The translations under genes and the position numbers were made by a program. The notes below the pieces were generated by a model. That model was not told where the DNA came from. It did no database searches and was given only the letters and a program-made list of their open reading frames with translations. Positions 6,993 to 13,066 of a stretch of 18,111 bases of DNA are shown here, piece by piece (position 1 is the stretch's first letter; the number at the start of each line of letters is the position of its first letter). Origin of the DNA: SBBG01 sp033717875 (GTDB lineage: Bacteria > Pseudomonadota > Gammaproteobacteria > Ga0077554 > Ga007554). The stretch is taken from assembly GCA_033717875.1 (NCBI GenBank), contig JADDKJ010000053.1, positions 1 to 18,111 of the forward strand. Reading direction: 5' to 3'.

Positions 6993-7337
6993 ATGAACCT
7001 CATCACCGAAACACAGCGCGCGCAATTGCTGGCCAACGGCCGACAGTCCCTCGAAAACGACAACTTCGACCCACCACCCGTGGTCAAGCTGTTCACCCCT
7101 GACGCGGGCGCGACCTGGCTGCTCACCGAGATCGACCCGGACGACCATGACCATGCTTTCGGCTTATGCGACCTGGGGCAGGGTTTCCCGGAGCTGGGCT
7201 ATGTAAGCCTGGCCGAGCTGCAATCCGTGCGTGGCCGTCTCGGCCTTCCGGTCGAGCGGGATCTGCACTTCATTGCAACGAAGTCGATCAGTGCCTACGC
7301 GCGTGAAGCGCGGCTGGCGGAGCGCATCGTGACGTAG
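6993..7337 (+). CDS. DUF2958 family protein, copy 1
   Basis: The 114-residue protein is recognised as DUF2958 by the pattern LITETQRAQLLANG, PVVKLFTPDAGATWLLTEIDPDD, FGLCDLGQGFPELGYVSLAEL and ERDLHF. The family is short, soluble and found on mobile elements; its function is unknown. The ATG is supported by AAGGAG at 6979-6984, eight bases upstream. The open frame extends far upstream, but that part has no family similarity and lies in the structured leader. A terminator follows, and the XRE gene converges from the other strand. The copy at 7972 is clearly paralogous. Confidence 0.9.
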   Translation: MNLITETQRAQLLANGRQSLENDNFDPPPVVKLFTPDAGATWLLTEIDPDDHDHAFGLCDLGQGFPELGYVSLAELQSVRGRLGLPVERDLHFIATKSISAYAREARLAERIVT

Positions 7338-7346
7338 CCGTCACGC

Positions 7347-7374
7347 GGGCGCTGCCTCTGGGCAGCGCCCTTTA
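7347..7374 (+). terminator. Terminator after DUF2958 copy 1
   Basis: GGGCGCTGCC (7347-7356) pairs perfectly with GGCAGCGCCC (7361-7370) around TCTG, followed by only three T. It lies between two convergent genes. Confidence 0.7.
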
Positions 7375-7379
7375 CTCGC

Positions 7380-7667
7380 CTATTTGCCCTTCTGGGCCTG
7401 GATAGCGGCCAGCTCGCGCCGCACGCGCTCGATGACTTCGCTCACACCCTTGCTGTCGCCGCCATAGGCCAGCGTCAGCAGTGTGAGCGGATGGACGTCC
7501 ATGACCTCGCACAGCTCGGCGACCTTGCTCAAGGTCGGGCTTTTCAGGCCACGTTCGAGCGAACTCATGTACGTGCGGCTCGACACGTCGGAGAAAGCCT
7601 CCTGGCTGAGGCCACGGGCTTTTCTGACTGTCTTGAGCGCCGCAGGAAATGAGTTCTTCGATGTCAT
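7380..7667 (-). CDS. XRE-family helix-turn-helix repressor
   Basis: The 95-residue protein has a Cro/C1-type HTH at about residues 8-62: FPAALKTVRKARGLSQEAFSD is helices 1-2, SSRTYMSSLERGLKSPTL contains the recognition helix, and SKVAELCEVMDVHPLTLL completes the fold. The C-terminal 30 residues (GVSEVIERVRRELAAIQAQ) form a likely dimerisation helix. The first in-frame codon at 7668-7670 is TTG; the ATG at 7665-7667 is preferred. It is the only ICE backbone gene here on the minus strand, lying between the two DUF2958 genes. A perfect 8-9-8 inverted repeat 41 bases upstream is a good operator for autoregulation. It may be the repressor of ICE genes, by analogy only. Confidence 0.88.
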   Translation of the reverse strand: MTSKNSFPAALKTVRKARGLSQEAFSDVSSRTYMSSLERGLKSPTLSKVAELCEVMDVHPLTLLTLAYGGDSKGVSEVIERVRRELAAIQAQKGK

Positions 7668-7670
7668 CAA

Positions 7671-7971
7671 ATCGTTTCATGCAAAACGATGATGACACCC
7701 GATAGCGCACTATAGGGCTACAATCTATAGTGTTCATTTGATAATCCTCCCTGCTGGAACTTGTTACGGGTGTGTCTATGCTGAAAACCGTTTTTACTGA
7801 AATCATAGGTTCCGTACCTACGCATTCGTCGATTCGTGCATCCACGGATTCGGTGGAATCCGCTTTGGCGATTTGGCGCGGAAGCGTACTTTCACAGTCA
7901 CGCTTTGGCGCATCAGCACGTTTGCGCAAAACTAACGCCCCGTTGATCGTGACCCCTTGCGCGCAGCGACC
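7671..7971. promoter_or_regulatory. Intergenic control region between XRE and DUF2958 copy 2
   Basis: About 300 bases, less GC-rich than the neighbours, carry the XRE operator and the leader of the second DUF2958 gene. A ten-base direct repeat CGCTTTGGCG occurs at 7861-7870 and 7901-7910, exactly 40 bp apart. An ORF from ATG 7778 to 7975 (65 residues) exists, but it lacks a ribosome-binding site and known motifs, so I do not call it. Confidence 0.45.
7708..7732. promoter_or_regulatory. Putative XRE operator
   Basis: CACTATAG (7708-7715) and CTATAGTG (7725-7732) form a perfect inverted repeat with a nine-base spacer that contains TACAAT. Each arm carries a TATAG hexamer that could be part of a -10, so binding would probably block transcription of the XRE gene itself. 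Confidence 0.65.
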
Positions 7972-8319
7972 ATGAAACCACTCATCACCGACGATCACCG
8001 CGCCCAACTGCTGGACAACGGCGCTGCCGCCGCGCGCGGCGAGAAACGCGACCCGCTGCCGGTCGTCAAGCTGTTCACCATGGATGCGCATGCGACTTGG
8101 CTCTTGACCGAACTCGATCCCGACGACGGCGACACTGCCTTCGGCCTGATCGACCTCGGCATGGGCACGCCGGAACTCGGCCACGTGCGACTCTCCGTCC
8201 TTGAAGGCATTCGCGGGCCACGGAACATGGCCGTTGCACGCGATCTGCATTTCACGCCACAGCGGCGACTGCCTGAGTACGCCCGGTTGGCTCGGGCCGA
8301 CGGATCAATCAACGATTGA
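7972..8319 (+). CDS. DUF2958 family protein, copy 2
   Basis: The 115-residue protein shares the DUF2958 framework with copy 1: KPLITDDHRAQLLDNG, PVVKLFTMDAHATWLLTELDPDD, FGLIDLGMGTPELGHVRL and ARDLHFTPQ, with roughly half the positions identical by eye. The ATG at 7972 is chosen by comparison with copy 1, although no good Shine-Dalgarno precedes it; the frame is also open from a TTG 15 bases earlier. The stop codon lies inside a perfect GATCAATC/GATTGATC dyad and a GC hairpin follows. It is transcribed away from the XRE gene and towards the DUF2285 gene. Function is unknown. Confidence 0.88.
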   Translation: MKPLITDDHRAQLLDNGAAAARGEKRDPLPVVKLFTMDAHATWLLTELDPDDGDTAFGLIDLGMGTPELGHVRLSVLEGIRGPRNMAVARDLHFTPQRRLPEYARLARADGSIND

Positions 8320-8351
8320 TCGATCCCTGTTGGCCCGCCGCTGGCGGGCCA
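8303..8351 (+). terminator. Two consecutive hairpins after DUF2958 copy 2
   Basis: GATCAATC 8303-8310 pairs with GATTGATC 8314-8321 across the stop codon, and TGGCCCGCC 8331-8339 pairs with GGCGGGCCA 8343-8351. No T run follows the second hairpin, so this may be an attenuator or RNA-stabilising element, not a classical terminator. Confidence 0.4.
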
Positions 8352-8531
8352 CTCCATGCGATGCCGCAACGGTTCGCATTACGTCTTCTTGGGTCTGGGT
8401 CCAGACCTTTTTTGTATTGATCGCTACTCAGTACAGCAACGGCGCAACGCTGTCGCAAATAGTGCGAATGCCCGGCCCGTTGTCGGCCACCTTGTCGATT
8501 GATTTCCTTCCATCCGAGAGGAGGTTTCGCC

Positions 8532-9305
8532 ATGGCAGATTCGAGCGCCGTTCACTGGCATCCAAGCGCTGCATACCTGTACGTCCTGCATCTGGACGGC
8601 CCCGCGCTGGCTTGGGAATACCTGCGGCGCAATCCAGAATACCGGCGCGCCTGGCAACACCACCGGCACCGTCCGCAACACGAAGCGCATCGCTGGGGCT
8701 TGCGCCTGCTGGAAGACCCCACGCGCGATGCACGCGACGCGCACCCCGACTGGTTCCCTGATCCATCCTCGGTCGTCCAAGTCTATCCCGATGCCGATCC
8801 CACGGCCGATGCGCTGTTGTTCCAGCTCTGGCGCTTCCCCGGCCGCAAGCACCTGACGCACGACGGCAAGCGCCTGATGCTGACCACCCAGCTCGTCGGC
8901 CGTATGCTGCGCATGGCGATATCTCCCGCGCTGGAAGACGGCATGGCTTACGCCTATGCCGTCCGCGCCGGTTGCCAGCTTCGCGAGCGCTGGCGCGTAA
9001 TCGAAGCCGAGTTGGCAATGCTCGACATCGCAAAGGTGCACTGCACCGCCATCGCCACGGGCAGACCAAGCCGCACGTCAATGCTCCATATGCGCACCCT
9101 GCAGGCGCTCGACGGCACGTTGGCAGGTGCCTAGCAGCGCGGCGTGGCCGAAGTGTTGTTTGGCATCACCGCCGTCACCGAGCGCTGGTACGACGACGGC
9201 GATCTGCGCGCCCAAGTTCGCCGCCTCATCCGGCGCGGACAAACGCTCATGGGAGGCGAATACCGCCGCCTACTGCAACCCGGCAGCGCAGCACAGGGAC
9301 GTTAG
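8532..9305 (+). pseudogene. DUF2285 regulator-like gene interrupted by in-frame TAG
   Basis: AGGAGG (8519-8524) precedes ATG 8532, which opens 200 codons ending at TAG 9132-9134. The N-terminal part (WHPSAAYLYVLHLDGPALAWEYLRR) is the DUF6499-type domain, and the part from about residue 95 (LLFQLWRFPGRKHLT, RLMLTTQLVGRMLRM) is DUF2285. The same frame continues after the TAG for 56 codons with the expected DUF2285 ending (RGVAEVLFGITAVTERWYDD, RRLIRRGQTLMGGEYRRLL) to a natural TAG at 9303-9305. The intact protein would be about 257 residues, and one base change (for example TCG to TAG) explains the break. Truncation, readthrough or sequencing error are all possible. These proteins are thought to be regulators on ICEs. 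Confidence 0.82.
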
Positions 9306-9328
9306 CACGAACGCGCAAAACGTCCCTG
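9294..9328 (+). terminator. Hairpin at the natural end of the DUF2285 gene
   Basis: CAGGGACGTT (9294-9303) and AACGTCCCTG (9319-9328) are a perfect ten-base inverted repeat with a 15-base loop, located at the natural stop codon. No T run follows, so termination is uncertain. Confidence 0.4.
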
Positions 9329-9412
9329 CGCAGAACGCCTGACTTTCCCGAGACTGCTTCCATCCGGCGGCGATTGCTTCGTCGGCGATCTTGACCGATG
9401 GAGGCCCCTGCC

Positions 9413-9711
9413 ATGAGACCCGCACCGTTACGACCGTATGCCGCACCCACTGCCACCAGCAGCCTGTTCAGACCAAGCAGCCTGCGCGCTACTTGACCAA
9501 CGACGAAGCCGCCGAGTTCCTACGGCTGTCGCCGCGCACGCTGGAAAAACAGCGCGTCATCGGCGGCGGGCCGCGCTTTCGCAAATTCGGTCGGCGCGTG
9601 ATGTACGCCGTCGCCGACCTCGAAGCGTGGGCCGACGCGCGCAGCTTCGAGATGACCTCCGATCCGCAATACACCGAACAACACGCCGCGCGCCGTCCCG
9701 GCTCGCGCTGA
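9413..9711 (+). pseudogene. AlpA/excisionase-like HTH gene, probably frameshifted at its 5' end
   Basis: The C-terminal part reads YLTNDEAAEFLRLSPRTLEK, RVIGGGPRFRKFGRRVMYA, then VADLEAWADARSFE, a MerR/AlpA-like winged HTH typical of this ICE position and ending at 9709-9711. The only ATG with a good Shine-Dalgarno (GGAGG at 9400-9404, ATG 9413) is in another frame; it reads MRPAPLRPYAAPTATSSLF, a plausible N-terminus, and stops after 27 residues. The HTH frame itself is open back to a TTG at 9391, but that N-terminus is cysteine/histidine-rich and unlike the family. A one-base deletion or two-base insertion near 9470-9490 would explain this. A non-ATG start cannot be excluded. Confidence 0.6.
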
Positions 9712-9733
9712 TCGGCGATGGACACCGTCACTG

Positions 9734-10615
9734 ATGACCATCGGGCGCGACCCGCAGCGCGAGCAGCTCGAACTGTTCCATGCTTTCTCGGGCGAACTGC
9801 CGGCGCGCGATGCGCAGGACCTGATGGCGTATCCGTTCTTCTCGCTGGCCAAGAGCAAGCGCACGGCGCCGATCGACTTTCGCACCAGCAGCGTGACGGT
9901 GCGGGTCGAAGGCACGGCCGAGCATGGCATCGCGACGATCTGGGATGCCGACATCCTGATCTGGGCCGCCAGCCAGATCGTGGAGGCACGCGATGCGGGC
10001 ATCCGCTCATCGCGGCTAATGGCGGCTACGCCCTACGAAATCCTGCGCTTCATCGGCCGCGGCACGTCGCTGCGCGACTACCAACGCCTCAAAGCCGCCC
10101 TGGACCGCTTGCAATCCACCAGCGTGGCCACCTCCATTCGTCAACCCAATGCGCGGCGTCTGCACCGCTTCTCGTGGATCAACGAGTGGAAGGAGCGCGC
10201 GGACGGCCAGGGCCGGCCGCTGGGCATCGAGCTGATCCTGCCGGACTGGTTCTACGCCGGTGTGCTCGAAGAGAGCCTGGTATTGACCATCGACGCCAAC
10301 TACTTCCGCCTGACTGGCGGCATCGAGCGCTGGCTGTACCGCCTGGTGCGCAAGCACGGCGGTTGGCAGCGCGACGGCTGGCGCTTCGACTTTCCTCATC
10401 TGCACCGCAAGTCCGGGAGTCTGGCGCGCTTCACCGACTTCGCCTACGACCTGCGCTGCATCGTGGCGCGGCAACCATTGCCGGGCTACACGCTCGCCAT
10501 CTTGCGGCCGAGGCATGGGCCGGAAGTGTTGACCTTCCGCGCCGTGCCGTCCATGGCACCGCTGCGACCTGGTGGCAGCTTTGGTGCCGGTGCAGTGCCT
10601 GTGGAAAAACGGTGA
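9734..10615 (+). CDS. repA: Replication initiator protein A (RepA)
   Basis: The 293-residue protein has the pattern of the RepA family of ICEs and broad-host plasmids (RPA, PF10134): FFSLAKSKRTAPIDF, VRVEGTAEHGIATIWDADILIW, MAATPYEILRFIGRGTSLRDYQRLK, and GGIERWLYRLVRKHGGWQ. This is a winged-helix initiator layout. The length is normal and the frame intact. Its ribosome-binding site is weak, so translation may depend on the HTH gene ending 22 bases upstream. Three iterons, two DnaA-box-like sites and an AT-rich stretch follow directly, so it probably acts at its own 3' end to start replication of the excised element. The protein call is firm; the origin link is inference. Confidence 0.9.
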   Translation: MTIGRDPQREQLELFHAFSGELPARDAQDLMAYPFFSLAKSKRTAPIDFRTSSVTVRVEGTAEHGIATIWDADILIWAASQIVEARDAGIRSSRLMAATPYEILRFIGRGTSLRDYQRLKAALDRLQSTSVATSIRQPNARRLHRFSWINEWKERADGQGRPLGIELILPDWFYAGVLEESLVLTIDANYFRLTGGIERWLYRLVRKHGGWQRDGWRFDFPHLHRKSGSLARFTDFAYDLRCIVARQPLPGYTLAILRPRHGPEVLTFRAVPSMAPLRPGGSFGAGAVPVEKR

Positions 10616-10795
10616 ATCCACTCGTGCTAACGGGAGTGGGAATCCTCGTGCTATCAGGCGTAGCGCTGTCGTGCTATCGGGAGTGCGAACGCATCGCAAA
10701 GCCTTGCACAACGAGGGTTTCGGTGTCTCTTAACTTAGGTTCTAACTTTGAATCTATAAAACTAACGATAATAAGACCCCGTGCGCTGTGGATAA
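10600..10795. other. Putative replication origin (oriV-like)
   Basis: The region combines a DnaA-box-like TGTGGAAAA at 10600-10608 at the very end of repA, three iterons at 10621-10691, an AT-rich stretch at about 10728-10778, and a perfect DnaA box TGTGGATAA (complement of TTATCCACA) at 10787-10795. Iterons, an unwinding region and DnaA boxes beside a rep gene are the textbook layout of an iteron-controlled origin. The parA promoter must also lie here; TTAACT at 10730-10735 with TCTATA 17 bases later is a candidate. Confidence 0.65.
10621..10691 (+). repeat. Three iterons after repA
   Basis: The core TCGTGCTA recurs at 10622, 10646 and 10669, a spacing of 24 and 23 bases, about two helical turns. 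Each is followed by a related tail (ACGGGAGTGGGA, TCAGGCGTAGCG, TCGGGAGTGCGA). The copies are imperfect but clearly one family. Confidence 0.8.
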
Positions 10796-10820
10796 ACCGG
10801 GTCGCCGGAGACAGCGCATC

Positions 10821-11459
10821 ATGATCATCGCGCTGTTGAACCAGAAAGGCGGGGTCGGCAAGACAACCCTCGCCACGCACATCGCGGGCGAGCTGGCGAT
10901 GCAAGGCAGATCGGTGATCCTGCTCGACGCCGATCCCCAGGGCTCGGCACTCGACTGGACGCAGCGCCGCAGCCAGAACGGCTTCCCCAGGCTGTTCGGT
11001 GCTGTCGGCCTCGCACGCGAAACCTTGCATCAGGAAGCGCCAGAACTGGCCAGACGCTGCGATCATATCGTGATCGATGGCCCGCCCAGGATTGCCGCCC
11101 TTGCGCGCTCCGCGTTGCTCGCGGCGGACCTGGTGCTGATTCCCGTTCAGCCCAGTCCCTACGACGTATGGGCCAGCGCCGAGATGGTGTCGCTGATTCG
11201 CGAAGCGCAGGTGTTCCGGCCAGCGCTGCGCGCGGCCTTCGTCATCAACCGGCGGGTCAGCACCACGGTGATCGGGCGCGAGGCGCGCGGCGCACTCGCC
11301 GATCAACCGCTGCCATTGCTGCTGTCGGAAGTTCGGCAGCGCATCGTGTTCGCCGACAGCGTGGCCAAAGGTCAGCTCGCGCGCGAACTCGACGCGGACA
11401 GCAATGCCGCACGCGAGATCACGGCGCTCATCGATGAAGTGTTGAGGATGGCGCGATGA
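10821..11459 (+). CDS. parA: ParA-family partition ATPase
   Basis: The 212-residue protein has a deviant Walker A KGGVGKTT at residues 9-16, the LLDADPQGS switch at about 34-42, and HIVIDGPP as Walker B. The small size without an N-terminal HTH places it with the ParF/Soj-like type Ib group, which works with a small ribbon-helix-helix partner. That partner overlaps its stop codon by ATGA. ATG 10821 is chosen because it directly precedes the conserved MIIALLNQKGG start and has GGAG 11 bases upstream. It is the first gene of the six-gene operon ending with the relaxase. Its function is presumably to position or stabilise the excised ICE. Confidence 0.93.
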   Translation: MIIALLNQKGGVGKTTLATHIAGELAMQGRSVILLDADPQGSALDWTQRRSQNGFPRLFGAVGLARETLHQEAPELARRCDHIVIDGPPRIAALARSALLAADLVLIPVQPSPYDVWASAEMVSLIREAQVFRPALRAAFVINRRVSTTVIGREARGALADQPLPLLLSEVRQRIVFADSVAKGQLARELDADSNAAREITALIDEVLRMAR

Positions 11460-11701
11460 AGAACGGCAAACGTGTTGCGATTGGCGCACGTCCGCCTGCC
11501 AATCCGCACGCAGATGCCTGGGTGCGCCAAGGCGATGGTGCAGACATCGGCAAGACCGATCTCTACACCGCCCGGCTGACCATCGACGTGACGCCGGCGC
11601 TGCGCGCCCGCATCAAGGTCGCAGCATTCACCCAGGGCACCACGGTCGCCGAAATGCTGCGCGCGCTGTTGGAACACGAATTCCCGGAGAAGCAGCCATG
11701 A
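11456..11701 (+). CDS. Ribbon-helix-helix protein, likely ParA partner
   Basis: The 81-residue protein has a flexible basic N-terminus (about 1-35) and a C-terminal ribbon-helix-helix: YTARLTIDVTPALRARIK gives the strand and helix A, and GTTVAEMLRALLEHEF gives helix B. This ParG-like layout behind a small ParA is the usual partition pair, in which the RHH part binds DNA and the N-terminal tail stimulates the ATPase. It overlaps parA by ATGA upstream and the DUF2840 gene by ATGA downstream. It may also repress the parA promoter. Sequence similarity to characterised ParG is only structural. Confidence 0.8.
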   Translation: MKNGKRVAIGARPPANPHADAWVRQGDGADIGKTDLYTARLTIDVTPALRARIKVAAFTQGTTVAEMLRALLEHEFPEKQP

Positions 11702-12231
11702 GTGCGCTACCGCAGGCAACCAGCAACGCACCACCAACACCACGTCCCGTGCTATCAAGCATCACGAATGATACGCCGCTGACGCGCGTATCACTGGCGT
11801 TTGTCGCACAGCGGATCAACCTCTATCTGCGCTTCGGCCATCCAGTGCGCGAACTGCGCCTGGACCGCTGGCGGCGCTGCGCGGCGTTCCTCCCTGCTGC
11901 GATGTTCTGCCGCGTGCGTTGGGAGTCCAACGACTACGGCACGACACGCTGGCAGCTCATGGTTTTGCAGGCATGCACGCCGCTTGAAGCGGTACAGCGC
12001 ATCGCCGGGATTCAGCCGGGCGCGCGTCTGCTACTGTGCGCCGAGGGAGAACGGCAGGTGCAGTCAGTCCTGCCACAAATCGACGCCATCGAAGCGATGG
12101 GTATCGATCCGGCAGCGGTGTCGCCTGCGTACTGGCGCACGTTGGGCAATCGACTATCCGCACGTTTGCCGCTGCCGGCTTACACCGCCGAGCGGCACGC
12201 GGCTTACCTCGCTGGCAAGGTGTTGCAATGA
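11698..12231 (+). CDS. DUF2840 family protein
   Basis: The 177-residue protein is recognised as DUF2840 by LTRVSLAFVAQRINLYLRFGHP, then LDRWRRCAAFLP, the WESNDYGTTRWQLMVLQA region, and a C-terminal segment around DPAAVSPAYWRTLGNRLSA. The family has no known activity and almost always lies between parA and the TraF peptidase on these ICEs, so it probably serves conjugation or maintenance. No signal peptide or membrane segment is visible. ATGA overlaps join it to both neighbours, indicating translational coupling. The length is typical. Confidence 0.85.
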   Translation: MSALPQATSNAPPTPRPVLSSITNDTPLTRVSLAFVAQRINLYLRFGHPVRELRLDRWRRCAAFLPAAMFCRVRWESNDYGTTRWQLMVLQACTPLEAVQRIAGIQPGARLLLCAEGERQVQSVLPQIDAIEAMGIDPAAVSPAYWRTLGNRLSARLPLPAYTAERHAAYLAGKVLQ

Positions 12232-12743
12232 ACACCCGCCGCCTGGTTGTCGCACTCATCTGCCTCGGCATCGCTGCGCTCGCCTGGCCGTCAGTACACA
12301 CACCCGTTGCGCGCATCGTCTACAACCCCAGCGACAGCGTGCCACGCGGCTGGTACCGTATCGGCCCGGCAGACTCGCTGCGTGTGGGCGGCATCGTGCT
12401 TGCCTGGCTTCCGGCAGACGCCGCCGCGCTTGCTGCGCAGCGTGGCTATCTACCCGAACGCATCCCACTGCTCAAGCGAATCGGCGCAATGGAATCACAG
12501 CAGGTGTGCATCGATGGCCGCACCATTCGCATCGACGGTGTGGCGCTTGCCAACGCATTGAAAGCGGATGGACAAGGCCGTTCGCTGCCCATCTGGCAGC
12601 AGTGCCGGCCACTTCGCGACGGTGAGCTGTTCCTGCTCAGTGCGACGAATCCGGCATCGTTCGACAGCAGGTACTTCGGTCCCATTGCTGTCTCCGCCGT
12701 GATCGGCAGCGCGCAGCCCTTATGGACGTGGGGCACGCCATGA
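12228..12743 (+). CDS. traF: TraF-like conjugative signal peptidase (S26 family)
   Basis: The 171-residue protein has one N-terminal membrane segment (about residues 5-21) followed by a periplasmic S26 peptidase domain. The catalytic serine is probably S37 in NPSDSVPRGWY, and the general-base lysine K83 in IPLLKRIGA. TraF proteins of the RP4 type process pilin (TrbC) during conjugation; the pilin gene is outside this window. Length fits the family. The start ATG 12228 overlaps the DUF2840 stop by ATGA, and the stop overlaps the next start in the same way. All catalytic positions are present, so it looks intact. Confidence 0.92.
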   Translation: MNTRRLVVALICLGIAALAWPSVHTPVARIVYNPSDSVPRGWYRIGPADSLRVGGIVLAWLPADAAALAAQRGYLPERIPLLKRIGAMESQQVCIDGRTIRIDGVALANALKADGQGRSLPIWQQCRPLRDGELFLLSATNPASFDSRYFGPIAVSAVIGSAQPLWTWGTP

Positions 12744-13066
12744 ACGTGCAGCGCCGCATGCCGTTCTTCGTGCAGTCCCGCTGCACATCGCTTGCACCAC
12801 AGCCTGCGGTTGTGGTGCTTCACCTGTGCAGACGATCGCAGCCCGCCCGTCGGGGCCGGTCGCGTCAGCGATCGGAAAAGACGGAGGGCAAGATAAAAGG
12901 ACGCGGCACCCAGGTGCGCGTAAAGCCTTGTCTGCACGTGGGTTGGCGCGGCACGCGCTTTGGGTGGCAATGTGCCGCGTGCGGCACGAAGTCCGCGCCA
13001 GCACTGATCGAATGGCGTGCTTTGTCCGCTGGGCTTGGCAGTGCTGCGCTGGAGTTCATGCCATGA
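12740..13066 (+). CDS. 108-residue hypothetical protein between traF and relaxase
   Basis: I do not recognise this protein. It is joined by ATGA overlaps to traF upstream and the relaxase downstream, which is the best evidence that it is real. It is strongly basic in the middle (about residues 36-58, rich in R and K) and has a CAAC cysteine pair near residues 79-82 in FGWQCAACGTK, with a further cysteine at about 65 in KPCLHVGW. That could be part of a small zinc-binding site, but a second CxxC pair is missing. Its place directly before the relaxase suggests an accessory of DNA processing, by position only. Confidence 0.65.
   Translation: MNVQRRMPFFVQSRCTSLAPQPAVVVLHLCRRSQPARRGRSRQRSEKTEGKIKGRGTQVRVKPCLHVGWRGTRFGWQCAACGTKSAPALIEWRALSAGLGSAALEFMP

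Noticed and set aside
7778..7975. 65-residue ORF upstream of DUF2958 copy 2
   Set aside because: There is no Shine-Dalgarno or known motif, and it overlaps the DUF2958 start; it may be chance.
12826..13062. N-terminal extension of the relaxase
   Set aside because: It overlaps the 108-residue gene in another frame, while ATG 13063 fits the run of ATGA overlaps and the relaxase's normal start.
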